Below are positions 1 to 8,700 of a stretch of DNA of 46,557 nucleotides, piece after piece; within the stretch, counting starts at the first letter, position 1, and each line of letters starts with the position of its first letter. A program made the position numbers and the translations under genes. The notes under the pieces are model-generated. The model had not been told where the DNA came from and ran no database searches. It saw only the letters and a program-made list of their open reading frames with translations. This DNA comes from Anaerolinea sp. GTDB lineage: Bacteria > Chloroflexota > Anaerolineae > Aggregatilineales > UBA2796. The stretch covers positions 1 through 46,557 of the forward strand of contig JACSRJ010000136.1 of assembly GCA_014879835.1 (NCBI GenBank), given 5' to 3'.

Positions 1-2
1 GA

Positions 3-83
3 AGGGGGATTGGACTCTTGAGGGGTTGACCCCTCAGACTCCCGGTTGGGGTTGTGGGGAACACCCCCACAAAAAATCCCCCT
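3..83. repeat. Nested inverted repeats in intergenic DNA
   Basis: This gene-free stretch holds an outer 9-bp inverted repeat (3-11 AGGGGGATT with 75-83 AATCCCCCT). It encloses two hairpins: 19-25/30-36 (TGAGGGG with CCCCTCA, 4-nt loop) and 52-59/65-72 (TTGTGGGG with CCCCACAA). It lies downstream of the minus-strand gene ending at 168. No T-tract follows the stems in either direction, so it is not a typical intrinsic terminator. It could be an interspersed structured repeat. Nothing coding is convincing in 1-167. Confidence 0.45.
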
Positions 84-167
84 CTCCTAGCCGCGAAGTG
101 ACGGCCGGGAGCGGGTACTGTGCGGCGGTTGTAGGGGTGAGGGAGCCGCCACCAGAGGGCAATGGGT

Positions 168-1241
168 TTAAGAAAACAAGACCAGTTGGGGAAGGTCTGC
201 ACCCGAAAGCCCCGGCAGCCCGATTCCCTGTTCGGTGCTGGACGCTTCCCGCAGACGTTCCAAACCAATCTCGTGAATCTTTCCCCGCCGTGAGAGGATA
301 TGAAGGGTGCTACCGGTGCCCGCCCCTAGCAGGGGGTTCACCCCTTTGATCTGCCCCGCCGAGACCCCCGGTGCCTTTCGAGCGCTGAAGGATGTCGCTG
401 GGCGTGCCCACAAACGCCCCTCCGCCCCCACCAAATACACCGTCACAGAGTCACTCTCCAGTGGGATCAGGGCCAGTAGGGAGTCATTTTTGGGCAGGCT
501 CATCACCTGACTGCCTGAACCGGCGATGGCTCGTTCGGGGAAGCGCGTCCAACGTCCTTGAACACTCACCCCAAACAGGTCACCGTTAAAAGCGGGCAGC
601 AGGTCTACGATGGGGTCACCGGGGATCAGGGTACGGATGAGTTTTTCGCCCCGGGCCCCTGCTGCCGCTAGTGCCCCTGCAAGGGCATGATACACATACC
701 CATTTTGGGTGCGCAGGACGCCGAATCGGGCCCGCTGAAAGCTCCCCTGATCAACCATCACGGCCACATTGTTGGGGTTACCGAGAGAGGCTGCTTTGCC
801 ATCCTGCGGCAGAGGCAGATCTTCAAAGTCCATCGCAAAGACCCGCGATTCAGCGGTGATGATGTAGAGCTGCATGGCCGCTTCACACCGCAAAAAGCGC
901 ACTTCGGGCGAAGCCACATATGCTGTTTGGGCCCATGCAGAGGCGGGAATGAGGCGTTCGATTCGATCTGGGGCATAAAACATCAAGGCGCTGTCGCTGA
1001 TGCCGCCACGTTTGAGCGCCGCTTCAAGACTCTGGATACGCCGCCGCAGCGCTTCTTCGTCGCCATTAGAGACCCCGGTACGGGTGCGGCGCTTAAGGGT
1101 GATCACCTCACCCCGCAGTTCTTCGTTCTGCTGATCCAGAAAGGCCAGTCGGTCGGCGAGGGCGCGGACTAAATCGGAGGCATGTTCAGGATGCTTCTGA
1201 ACTTCATCAATCCACCACTGAGCGTCCTTCTTATCAAGCAT
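168..1241 (-). CDS. Coiled-coil protein with GyrA-C-like beta-pinwheel domain
   Basis: Predicted protein of 357 residues. The first ~80 residues are strongly helical and charged (coiled coil about 25-80). The rest is a repetitive beta-rich domain with blade-like units, for example a segment with GRWTRFP, IAGSGSQVMSL and LLALIPLE. This resembles the repeat pattern of the DNA-wrapping C-terminal pinwheel of gyrase/topoisomerase IV subunit A. No gyrase catalytic domain is present, so it is not GyrA, and a DNA-binding role is inference only. The ATG at 1241 is chosen because GAGGTG lies 6 nt before it; a TTG lies in frame at 1265 without a better site. It is the last gene of the tam-recO run, 53 nt after recO. 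An unrelated beta-propeller is the alternative. Confidence 0.7.
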   Translation of the reverse strand: MLDKKDAQWWIDEVQKHPEHASDLVRALADRLAFLDQQNEELRGEVITLKRRTRTGVSNGDEEALRRRIQSLEAALKRGGISDSALMFYAPDRIERLIPASAWAQTAYVASPEVRFLRCEAAMQLYIITAESRVFAMDFEDLPLPQDGKAASLGNPNNVAVMVDQGSFQRARFGVLRTQNGYVYHALAGALAAAGARGEKLIRTLIPGDPIVDLLPAFNGDLFGVSVQGRWTRFPERAIAGSGSQVMSLPKNDSLLALIPLESDSVTVYLVGAEGRLWARPATSFSARKAPGVSAGQIKGVNPLLGAGTGSTLHILSRRGKIHEIGLERLREASSTEQGIGLPGLSGADLPQLVLFS

Positions 1242-1294
1242 GGGATGCACCTCACTGTGTGGCAAAGGGCGATCCAGTATAAGGGCAAAAGCAT

Positions 1295-2086
1295 TCAGGG
1301 TGAAGGGGGAATTTGGGGCGCTTCTCGAAAACGTTCGATCAGGTGCAGGAAATCTGCGCTTTTGAGGCGCGTTTCCAGCAGATGCGCAATATAACTGTGC
1401 ATGATCCGTTCGAGGAGGTGGTGCATGGGTGCGCTGATCTGAAGCGCCCGTACCTTATCAAAATCGCGGGTTTGGGCGTAACGCAGAATCTTGAGGGCAT
1501 TGAGCGAGAGTGGAATTGCCGCGTGCCCGCGCACATGATCAGGACAGACCACCCCACCATCAAGAGGGCTGAAGTACTGCGCCTGCGCTTCGATCTCTTC
1601 CTGACCGACCGCACACCGAAACAGGGACGGCTCAAACCCGGTAAGGCGCAGCAGCCTTAACTCGTAGTAGCGGGCCACGAGGGCATAATCCGAGTCTGGG
1701 GCGGAAAGCCAGTTTAGGGCAATATCCAAAAGTCCAAACAAAGGTGGGTTGGGTTCTTCGTCCTCACTGAAGCGATCCAGAAGCTCCACCAGATAGGCCG
1801 CATATCCAAACCAGATCAGGGATTCACGCTGAGGCTGATAGGGCTGTACCTGTTCTGCCTGTTCGATCCGGTGCAGATCGCGCCCGCGCCGAATGAGCAG
1901 ATTCACCTTACTGTAGAGTTCGAGATGTCCGGCCATTTTGGCAGTCGGTTTGCGTACCCCTTTAGCGATCACCCGAATCTTGCCCTGATCCGGGGTGAAG
2001 AGGGTGAGCAGACGATCTGCCTCACCATACTCATAACGTCGGATGATGATCGCGCTGGTGCGAAAAACAACTTCTGGGCGGGGCAT
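1295..2086 (-). CDS. recO: DNA repair protein RecO
   Basis: RecO helps RecF/RecR load RecA on SSB-coated DNA in recombinational repair and anneals single strands. The 263-residue length fits the family. The N-terminal OB fold is clear (residues 8-80: the segment RTSAIIIRRYEYGEADRLL, then TPDQGKIRVIAKGVRKPTAK). A helical domain follows, then a zinc-site remnant: only C158 and C181/H184 remain where many RecO proteins have four cysteines. The ATG at 2086 is preceded by GGAG, which sits within the last codons of tam; the gap between the genes is 6 nt, so they are probably cotranscribed and translationally coupled. Confidence 0.93.
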   Translation of the reverse strand: MPRPEVVFRTSAIIIRRYEYGEADRLLTLFTPDQGKIRVIAKGVRKPTAKMAGHLELYSKVNLLIRRGRDLHRIEQAEQVQPYQPQRESLIWFGYAAYLVELLDRFSEDEEPNPPLFGLLDIALNWLSAPDSDYALVARYYELRLLRLTGFEPSLFRCAVGQEEIEAQAQYFSPLDGGVVCPDHVRGHAAIPLSLNALKILRYAQTRDFDKVRALQISAPMHHLLERIMHSYIAHLLETRLKSADFLHLIERFREAPQIPPSP

Positions 2087-2092
2087 GGTGAC

Positions 2093-2866
2093 TCACTCCA
2101 CCGGCAGCGAGGCCGAAAATAGGATGCGCCGGAAGCCATAAAACACTGGGGATCCGGGCATGGCGGCTCTCAGGTGGGCGCGGATGCGCTCCACAAAACT
2201 GAGGTAGAGATCACCTAGACGTTCGCTGAAGGGCACAAGCGCCGTGCCTTTGATCCAATCGATGATCGCATCGGCATTTTCGAGGACATGGGGATAGACC
2301 TTCTCAAAGACGGTGATCGGGGCTGCGCCACACTCAAAGAGAAGCTCTGCGTAACGTTCGATCTCCAATACGGGGCGATCCGGTTTCCAACCTTTAAGGG
2401 TTGTGAGGAACGGCTCCTCCTGTGCGATGGTGGCGATCAATCGGTGGGAGACATGGCTGAAGTTGTGGGGCATTTGCACCACCAACTGCCCACCCGGATT
2501 GAGCAATTTGAGCAAGTCTGGGATCAGCACACGGTGGTTATCCACCCATTGAAGGGCGGCATGGGAAAAGATCAAATCCCAACCGCCCTGCTGGCTGCTG
2601 GCGAAGGTCTCAATTTTACCCTGAGCAAAACGTAGCCCCGGGCGGGCATACGCTTCTGCCCGGATGAGCATCTCTGCTGAAGAGTCCACCCCTAAGGTAT
2701 CACTACCGGGCAGATGATCGGCCAACCGCCGGGTGAGTTCGCCCGTGCCGCAGCCTAGATCAACCACTCGCAGCCCTTCCCGAACCGTGATCAATTTCAG
2801 TGCATCTTCAAACGGGGCAGACCGCTCTTTTTGGAACTGATGATAACGATCCGGGTTCCAAGGCAT
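2093..2866 (-). CDS. tam: Trans-aconitate 2-methyltransferase (Tam family)
   Basis: SAM-dependent class I methyltransferase of 257 residues. Tam methylates trans-aconitate, a spontaneous by-product that inhibits aconitase. It starts with the Tam-like segment WNPDRYHQFQKER; SAM motif I is VVDLGCGTGELT (residues about 34-45) and the acidic residue of motif II is in LGVDSSAEML. The segment HAALQWVDNH and the C-terminal FYGFRRILFSA also fit Tam rather than generic methyltransferases. It lies 15 nt after the P450 gene and 6 nt before recO, in one probable transcript. Substrate identity comes from family resemblance; another small acid acceptor is possible. Confidence 0.85.
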   Translation of the reverse strand: MPWNPDRYHQFQKERSAPFEDALKLITVREGLRVVDLGCGTGELTRRLADHLPGSDTLGVDSSAEMLIRAEAYARPGLRFAQGKIETFASSQQGGWDLIFSHAALQWVDNHRVLIPDLLKLLNPGGQLVVQMPHNFSHVSHRLIATIAQEEPFLTTLKGWKPDRPVLEIERYAELLFECGAAPITVFEKVYPHVLENADAIIDWIKGTALVPFSERLGDLYLSFVERIRAHLRAAMPGSPVFYGFRRILFSASLPVE

Positions 2867-2881
2867 ATATGTCTTTCAATC

Positions 2882-4276
2882 CTACGCCAGCGCGTGATCT
2901 AACGCCATTGAGATACCTTGAATTGTACGCTTTTCGAGGATCATGGGCAAGCCGCCTTTGGGGCGCAGGGTGAGTTTAGGATCAGGCTTCACCGCGTGCC
3001 CCGGTTTGAGGCGCAGACGGTACTGCTGAGCGATGCTGGCAAGCATCAACTGAGCCTCTGTGAGGGCAAACATATTGCCGATGCAGATGCGCGGCCCCGC
3101 CCCAAAAGGCAGGTAACTGTAACGGGTCTGCGTTTTCTCCGATTCTGGTGTGAAACGTTCTGGCTTAAACGCCTCTGCATCTTCACCCCACCAGCGGGGA
3201 TCACGATGGGTGAAGTAAGTCCACAGCACCACCACCGCCCCTTTGGGGATAGCATGTTCACCAATGGTCACGTCCTCAATGGCTTCGCGGCTGACCACAA
3301 ACGCTGGGGGGAACAACCGCATGGACTCCTTGATGACCTGCTCAGTGTAGGGCAGGGACTTGAGATCAGCGAGGACGGGCGCACGCCCTCCCAACACCCG
3401 ATCCAGTTCCTCGTGCAGCCGTGCCTCGATGTGTGGGTTCTGGGAGAGCAGATAAAAGGTCCAGTTCAAGGTGTTGGCAGTGGTCTCATGCCCTGCCAGA
3501 TACAGAGTCACCAGTTCATCCCGAATTTGCTTGTCGCTCATCCGCTCCCCATTTTCATCCTGCGCTTCGATCAACATCGACAGCAGATCGGTGTGAGTAC
3601 GGGTATCCGCACGGCGTTTTGCGATCAACCGATAGATCACTTCATCTAGCAGATTCACAGCGCGGCGGGTGCGCATTTCTAGGGGGGTGGGTATCCAAGT
3701 TGGCAGCAAGCGAGGGGTACCCGTAAACGCTTGGATCGTATCCATCGCCTCACTGATCTTCTGGGTATCCTCCCCTGCCTCAGTTTCAAAAAGTGACCTG
3801 ACCACCACCTTTAGGGTAAGCGCCATCATCTCGCGGTCAATATCCAACAGAGTCCCATCATGCCAGCGGTGGAGCATCTCCGCGGTGGCGTCCACCATAT
3901 GCTGGGCATACCCTTCAATGCGTTTGTGATGGAAGGCGGGTTGCATCAATTTGCGCTGCCGTTTCCAGAACTCACCGTCGCTGGTCAACAGACTGCTGCC
4001 CAAAAAGCGGGCCAAGCCTCTCTGGGGGTCCGTGTAATCGCCATTTTTGTGGAACTTGTGGGCCTGTGCCACCAGCACTTGGTACAGGTGCTCAGGATGA
4101 ATCACCATATACTGCTTCACGTCGCCCATCTGCCACATGTGCAGGTCTCCGTACTGCTGGAAGGCCCGTCCGGCCCAACCGAAGGTATCACTCACAAACT
4201 CCTGCATCACCTGCAGTAACTGGAAAAAGCCCTTGATCGGCTTCGGTTGTGCTTGCAGGGTGTTTTGCTCCGCCAT
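2882..4276 (-). CDS. Cytochrome P450 monooxygenase
   Basis: Soluble bacterial P450 of 464 residues with no N-terminal membrane anchor. Diagnostic motifs: I-helix oxygen-activation motif AGHETT (261-266), ExxR as ESMR (317-320), PERF (372-375), and heme loop FGAGPRICIG (391-400) with cysteine thiolate C398. It needs an external reductase or ferredoxin, and none is encoded nearby. The substrate is unknown; the general look is that of CYP4/CYP102-like fatty acid or terpenoid hydroxylases (inference). An AGAAGGAA ribosome site precedes the ATG. It is divergent from a TetR gene with palindromes between them, so repression by that TetR is likely. tam follows 15 nt downstream. Confidence 0.95.
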   Translation of the reverse strand: MAEQNTLQAQPKPIKGFFQLLQVMQEFVSDTFGWAGRAFQQYGDLHMWQMGDVKQYMVIHPEHLYQVLVAQAHKFHKNGDYTDPQRGLARFLGSSLLTSDGEFWKRQRKLMQPAFHHKRIEGYAQHMVDATAEMLHRWHDGTLLDIDREMMALTLKVVVRSLFETEAGEDTQKISEAMDTIQAFTGTPRLLPTWIPTPLEMRTRRAVNLLDEVIYRLIAKRRADTRTHTDLLSMLIEAQDENGERMSDKQIRDELVTLYLAGHETTANTLNWTFYLLSQNPHIEARLHEELDRVLGGRAPVLADLKSLPYTEQVIKESMRLFPPAFVVSREAIEDVTIGEHAIPKGAVVVLWTYFTHRDPRWWGEDAEAFKPERFTPESEKTQTRYSYLPFGAGPRICIGNMFALTEAQLMLASIAQQYRLRLKPGHAVKPDPKLTLRPKGGLPMILEKRTIQGISMALDHALA

Positions 4277-4357
4277 TGTATGGTTCCTTCTCTAACCTTC
4301 TCTGGATCGCGCATTCGTTCAACATCCTGTGGTTTAGACCTCAGAGCGATGTATAAT

Positions 4358-4452
4358 CAACACAGTGTTGCATTGTTAGAAGATACGCAAGTTCAGATCA
4401 GGTGTCAACCACCAACTTCAATGAAGTGTTGTATAGTAGACAGATGTTGCAT
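4358..4452. promoter_or_regulatory. Divergent P450/tetR control region with palindromes
   Basis: Between the P450 and TetR starts lies a perfect 13-bp palindrome CAACACAGTGTTG (4358-4370), placed just upstream of a minus-strand -10-like TATACA. A second palindrome ACTTCAATGAAGT (4415-4427) is flanked by CAAC and GTTG, echoing the first. TGTTGCAT occurs twice (4366-4373 and 4445-4452). A plus-strand -10-like TATAGT is at 4432-4437. This is the usual arrangement for a TetR repressor acting on itself and on the divergent gene. Site use is inferred. Confidence 0.6.
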
Positions 4453-4464
4453 AAAGGGGGTTTT

Positions 4465-5112
4465 ATGGTCGAAAACACGTATCCTCCCAAAGAAAAGACG
4501 GATCGACGCATCCAGCGCACCCGCCACCTGCTGCGGGAGGCGCTGATCAGCCTGATCAAGGAGAAAAATTACGAGGAGATCACCGTTCAAGACATTACCG
4601 AACGGGCCAATGTGAACCGCTCCACCTTTTACCTGCACTTTAAGGACAAAGATGAGCTGCTCTATAAAAGTATGGTGGAAGTTTATGATGCTCTGGCCGA
4701 GACCATGCTGGCCAACAAAAAAGAGCAGACGGGTGGTCTGAACCTCGATCACCTTAGTGATGCTGCTGATTTTCAGCACGTTGCCGATCATGCCGAATTT
4801 TACAAAGTGATCCTGAGTGAAAAAGGGGTGGCTTCGTTTGTGGTGCGGGTGCGAAAGTATCTGGCGCGGGTGTTCACCGAACACATCCTTGAGATGGGCG
4901 TGGGCAGTGCCCCCCGTTTTCCACTGGAGGCAGTGGGGCACTTCCTCGCCGGCGCGGAAATCGGCTTGATCAGTTGGTGGCTGGAGAATGGGAAAAAACA
5001 ATCACCCGAAGAGATGGCCCGGATGATGCTCGACATGTGCGCCTTTGGCACCTATTGGGCGCTGGGCGTTCCAGCCTCCCCTCAGGAGGAGGCTGAAAAA
5101 AGCGAGGGATGA
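4465..5112 (+). CDS. TetR/AcrR family transcriptional regulator
   Basis: Protein of 215 residues with an N-terminal TetR helix-turn-helix (about 16-62): the segment EEITVQDITERANVNRSTFY followed by LHFKDKDELL is the classic signature. The C-terminal ligand-binding domain is TetR_C-like and ends in a charged tail. The ATG at 4465 is chosen because AAAGGGGG precedes it by 4 nt; the reading frame is open further upstream (from 4402), but that would run through the operator region. It is divergent from the P450 gene, so a hydrophobic effector related to the P450 substrate is a reasonable guess. It converges with pyrFE (stop at 5114), with essentially no intergenic DNA. Confidence 0.93.
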   Translation: MVENTYPPKEKTDRRIQRTRHLLREALISLIKEKNYEEITVQDITERANVNRSTFYLHFKDKDELLYKSMVEVYDALAETMLANKKEQTGGLNLDHLSDAADFQHVADHAEFYKVILSEKGVASFVVRVRKYLARVFTEHILEMGVGSAPRFPLEAVGHFLAGAEIGLISWWLENGKKQSPEEMARMMLDMCAFGTYWALGVPASPQEEAEKSEG

Positions 5113-5113
5113 A

Positions 5114-6535
5114 TCACCCACCGCGCAAGAAAGCTTCGATCTCAACCCGTTGGGAAGGGCTGATCGCACCCATCTTTTCGAGGGGTGGCAGGAGTGCAGA
5201 GAGGGTCGTCAGGGCGTGCAGGCGGTAACCCGCGCTTTCGAGGCTTTCGCGTGCGCCGCCTTCGCGGTCAATGACCACCACAATCTCACGCACCCGTAAG
5301 CCCGCCGCAGTGAGTTTCTCGGCTGCCTCAAACTTACTGCCTCCAGTGGTGGCCAAATCATCGATCATCAGGGCGGTATCACCTTCCTTAAAAACGCCCT
5401 CCACCGCTGTTTTGGTGCCGTAATCCTTGGCCTCGCGGCGGGGGTAAATGAGCGAACGTCCCATTTGGAAAGCGAGGATCGCACCCATCGGCATGGCGGC
5501 ATAGGGAATGGGCGCGAGGTGATCAAAACTGAGCCGGGAGACCAGCGCCGCTAACTGCTGAACCACCACCCGCATCGCCGCTGGCGAACTGGACAACCGT
5601 CGTAGATCAAGGTAGATAGGCGACTCTGCCCCGGATTTGAGGGTGAACTTGCCAAAACGCACACAACCGGAGTCGTAAAGGGCTTTGGCCAGTGCGTGCA
5701 GATCAGGGTTGTGGACTGCGCGCCGTCCCTTAATCGTTTGGGCCGCGGCCGCTATTGAGTCGCACAGTTTGAGGGCCTCAGCGCGGGGATCAGGGGCCTT
5801 AAAGAGGGCCCGAGAGGCATTCACCAACACCCCCAATCCATCCGGGCGCAAGGACGCTTCGAGGGCAGACTCCAGATCACCACCCTGTGTGCCTACCCCC
5901 GGCAGCAAAAACCAAGCGTCCGGTGCAGCCGCCCGAATCCGGGCGGCAGTGGCAGGGTCTGTGGCCCCAACCACTATCCCTAATGCCTCGCCCCGCTGAT
6001 CCCATCGAGAAACGGCCCGTGCTACCTGTTCAGCGATGGATTCACCTTCGCTCATCAACCCCTGAAATTCGGCCGCGCTGGGGTTGGAAGTAGCGCACAG
6101 CACAAAACCGCCCCGTCCGGGATATTTCAGGAAGGGGCTGATCGAGTCGATCCCCAGATAGGGACTGAGGGTGATCGCGTCGGCGTCCAGATATTCAAAG
6201 GCAGCGCGGGCGTATGCCTCCGCCGTGCTGGCAATATCACCCCGCTTGGCATCGAGGATCACTGGGACTGAGGGGTCAACCGTGCGGATGTGAGCGATTA
6301 ACGCCCGAAGGGCTTCATAACCCATGCTGCCCAAGGCCTCAAAAAAGGCGCTGTTGGGTTTGAAGGCGAGTGCCAGATCGTGAGTCTGATCCACGATACG
6401 TTTGCAGGCATCCAGCGCCCCCGAAGCGTCCTTACGGTTGAGCAGTTCGGGGTGAGGGTCAAGCCCCACACACAACAGACTGCCGAGGGCGCGGGCACGG
6501 GCTTCCAGTCGGCTGATAAAGCTGGTCGGGTTCAT
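5114..6535 (-). CDS. pyrFE: Bifunctional OMP decarboxylase / orotate phosphoribosyltransferase (PyrF-PyrE fusion)
   Basis: A 473-residue fusion catalysing the last two steps of UMP synthesis. Residues about 1-272 are a group 2 (PyrF-2) OMP decarboxylase: LCVGLDPHPELL (21-32), FKPNSAFFE, and the catalytic DAKRGD (95-100, K98). Residues about 275-473 are orotate phosphoribosyltransferase: KSGAESPIYLDLR (300-312) and PRPP loop MIDDLATTGGS (390-400). The order, decarboxylase first, is the reverse of the animal/plant UMP synthase. The start at 6535 follows GGAAGG with 8-nt spacing, which overlaps the end of pyrB. It is the last gene of the pyrC-pyrB-pyrFE operon. Confidence 0.96.
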   Translation of the reverse strand: MNPTSFISRLEARARALGSLLCVGLDPHPELLNRKDASGALDACKRIVDQTHDLALAFKPNSAFFEALGSMGYEALRALIAHIRTVDPSVPVILDAKRGDIASTAEAYARAAFEYLDADAITLSPYLGIDSISPFLKYPGRGGFVLCATSNPSAAEFQGLMSEGESIAEQVARAVSRWDQRGEALGIVVGATDPATAARIRAAAPDAWFLLPGVGTQGGDLESALEASLRPDGLGVLVNASRALFKAPDPRAEALKLCDSIAAAAQTIKGRRAVHNPDLHALAKALYDSGCVRFGKFTLKSGAESPIYLDLRRLSSSPAAMRVVVQQLAALVSRLSFDHLAPIPYAAMPMGAILAFQMGRSLIYPRREAKDYGTKTAVEGVFKEGDTALMIDDLATTGGSKFEAAEKLTAAGLRVREIVVVIDREGGARESLESAGYRLHALTTLSALLPPLEKMGAISPSQRVEIEAFLRGG

Positions 6536-6538
6536 GGT

Positions 6539-7531
6539 TCAGGCCTTCCCTAACACCAGCGCCAGAAGGGCCATACGCACATACAGCCCGTATTCCATCT
6601 GGCGGAAATAGGCAGCGCGGGGATCATCGTCCACATCCATGCTGATCTCCCCAACACGGGGCAGGGGGTGCATGATCGCCATTTCGGACTTGGCCCCCTG
6701 TAGCACTTCCGGGGTGATCACATAACTATCCTTGAGGTGTTCGTACTCACGGGGGTCTTCAAAACGCTCCTGCTGGATGCGAGTCACATAAAGCACATCG
6801 GTATCGCCCAAAACCGGATGAAGATCGCTGTACTCCGCCTGCTGAACCCCCTTCTCCTGAAGCAGGGACTTCAGATCGGCGGGCATTTTCAGGGCGTCCG
6901 GTGAGACATAGTTGATCTTGACCTTAAACAGGCTGAGCAGTTTTGCCAGCGAATGCACGGTGCGTCCGTTTTTGAGATCACCGAGCATGGTGATGATTAA
7001 CCCGTCGATCTTACCTCGCTCCTGAAGGATGGTGAACAAGTCTAACAATGCCTGAGTGGGGTGTTCACCAATACCATCACCCGCATTGATGATGGGCTTG
7101 CGGGCGTATTTTGCGGCCAGCGCGGCCGCCCCTACCTCGTGATGGCGCAGCACGATCACGTCCGCATAGGATTCGAGGGTGCGGATGGTATCAGGCAGCG
7201 ATTCGCCTTTGGAGACGCTCGAATAACGCACCTCGCTGATGGGCACCACCGTCCCGCCGAGACGCTGAATGGCCGCGATAAACGAGGATGAGGTACGGGT
7301 TGAAGGTTCATAAAAGAGGGTGGCCAGCACATGCCCCTTGAGCAGATCCATGATCCCGATGCGGCGCACGATCAGGCGGAATTCTTCGGCAACATCAAAA
7401 ATATAGGCGAGGTCTTCGAGGCTGAATTGAGAAACGGAGAGGATATGATTGCCCTTAAAACGTCCATCGTGGTGCGTGGCAAAGGGCAGCCGCGCTGAAG
7501 GTACATTCATGGTATTGGCGGCAAAGGTCAT
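6539..7531 (-). CDS. pyrB: Aspartate carbamoyltransferase catalytic subunit
   Basis: Condenses carbamoyl phosphate and aspartate, the committed step of pyrimidine synthesis. Protein of 330 residues. Carbamoyl-phosphate site STRTS (77-81), the segment GDGIGEHPTQ (151-160), and near the C-terminus the aspartate-loop motif MHPLPRVGEIS. The start at 7531 overlaps the pyrC stop in an ATGA junction, with GAAGGGA upstream; the frame is open to 7660, but that part lies within pyrC and reads like noncoding. No regulatory subunit gene (pyrI) is present in the window. Confidence 0.96.
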   Translation of the reverse strand: MTFAANTMNVPSARLPFATHHDGRFKGNHILSVSQFSLEDLAYIFDVAEEFRLIVRRIGIMDLLKGHVLATLFYEPSTRTSSSFIAAIQRLGGTVVPISEVRYSSVSKGESLPDTIRTLESYADVIVLRHHEVGAAALAAKYARKPIINAGDGIGEHPTQALLDLFTILQERGKIDGLIITMLGDLKNGRTVHSLAKLLSLFKVKINYVSPDALKMPADLKSLLQEKGVQQAEYSDLHPVLGDTDVLYVTRIQQERFEDPREYEHLKDSYVITPEVLQGAKSEMAIMHPLPRVGEISMDVDDDPRAAYFRQMEYGLYVRMALLALVLGKA

Positions 7532-8613
7532 GTGGCAAAATCCCTTCTGGCTATGGGCGCGACATTTCGACCCGCGCCCGGCTGAACCTGAAACATTCCC
7601 TGTTGGTACACTTCTTTGCCCCGCAGCACCGTTCGGATCACCCGTCCACGCAGTTTCCACCCCTCAAAAGGCGTCCAACGGGCGCGGCTCACGGTGTTGT
7701 GGGCCGAAGGCTGCCAGACCAGATCGGGATCCACTTCGATCCACGTATCAGGCTGTTCGGGCAGGTCAAAAATACGGCGGGGGGCGTGAACCATGCGCTC
7801 CACCAACCCCTCAAGGGTCAGCCGCCCTTCGTGGACAGCGCGCAGCATGAGCGCAAAGGAGGTCTCCAGACCGGGGAAACCCGGCGGTGGATTGCTGCTG
7901 TCTTTTTCGGAGAGCAGGTGAGGGGCGTGATCAGTGGCGAAGCAGTCCACAAACTCAAGATTGCGCCACAGCGCGGCTTGATCAGCGGGGGACGCCAGCC
8001 GTGGGCGCACTTCTGATCGCCCCTCGCCAAGGTGGGCAATGTCGTCGGTGCTAAGGTAGAGGTGATGGGCGCACACTTCGCAGGTGACCTGAATCCCGCG
8101 CATCTTGGCGTCTCGGATGATCTCGATCTCCTCTTGGCGGCTTACATGGCAGATGTGAACACTGCGCCCTTCGAGGTGAGCGCACATCAGCACCGCCGCA
8201 ACCGTCCGTCCTTCGGCATGGCATAAGATCGGGCGATCTTTGGGAAAACGGGCGAAGTGTTCGCGGAGGGTGCGCAGGTCTTGAAGGTGAAGCGGGCCAA
8301 AGGTGGCATCAAGATAAAACTTCAAGCCGCTTACGCGGGGGGCAAGATCAGCGGCAGTGAGGGTGTTCTCAGGGCTTGCGCCCAGATGGATGCCCCAGTC
8401 ACACACCGCTCGTTGGGCGGCGGCGGTTTCAGCAAGGGCCAGCGAATCGGAGTCGATCAGCGGAGGGCGGGTATTGGGCATGACCAAGACCAACGTAATT
8501 CCCCCGGCGAGGGCGGCTTTGGTGCCGCTCTCAAAGTCCTCTTTGTATTCCCCGCCCGGTTCCCGCAGATGAACGTGAGGATCGATCAGACCGGGCAGGC
8601 GCAGGGTGGGCAT
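7528..8613 (-). CDS. pyrC: Dihydroorotase (CAD-like type)
   Basis: Zinc amidohydrolase that cyclises carbamoyl aspartate to dihydroorotate. Protein of 361 residues. Metal ligands visible: HVH (13-15) in DPHVHLREPGG, K98 in GLKFYL (probable carboxylated lysine), H132 in CHAEG, H156 in ICHVS, and D228 in ATDHAPH. The compact form resembles the dihydroorotase domain of animal CAD and bacterial relatives. The ATG at 8613 has GGGGGAAGGA 8 nt upstream; the open frame continues upstream into the tRNA gene, so the longer version is rejected. First gene of the pyr operon, about 45 nt below the tRNA terminator. Confidence 0.95.
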   Translation of the reverse strand: MPTLRLPGLIDPHVHLREPGGEYKEDFESGTKAALAGGITLVLVMPNTRPPLIDSDSLALAETAAAQRAVCDWGIHLGASPENTLTAADLAPRVSGLKFYLDATFGPLHLQDLRTLREHFARFPKDRPILCHAEGRTVAAVLMCAHLEGRSVHICHVSRQEEIEIIRDAKMRGIQVTCEVCAHHLYLSTDDIAHLGEGRSEVRPRLASPADQAALWRNLEFVDCFATDHAPHLLSEKDSSNPPPGFPGLETSFALMLRAVHEGRLTLEGLVERMVHAPRRIFDLPEQPDTWIEVDPDLVWQPSAHNTVSRARWTPFEGWKLRGRVIRTVLRGKEVYQQGMFQVQPGAGRNVAPIARRDFAT

Positions 8614-8658
8614 AAGTGTTGTCCTTCCCCCGGAGACAGGTTTCTGAGCATCAGCCCC

Positions 8659-8690
8659 AAAAAAAGCCCGATCACAATTGACCGGGCTTT
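8659..8690 (-). terminator. Intrinsic terminator after tRNA-Tyr
   Basis: Read on the minus strand, stem AAAGCCCG / CGGGCTTT with a 12-nt loop is followed by a run of T (complement of 8659-8663). It lies about 10 nt downstream of the tRNA and ends at the head of the pyr operon. Read-through could feed pyrC, as no separate strong pyrC promoter is evident in the remaining ~45 nt. Confidence 0.85.
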
Positions 8691-8700
8691 GATGGTGCAG

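Noticed and set aside
687-1172. Open frame of 161 codons on the plus strand inside the GyrA-C-like gene
   Set aside because: It is antisense to a better-supported gene, has no ribosome site and its translation has no recognisable motif.
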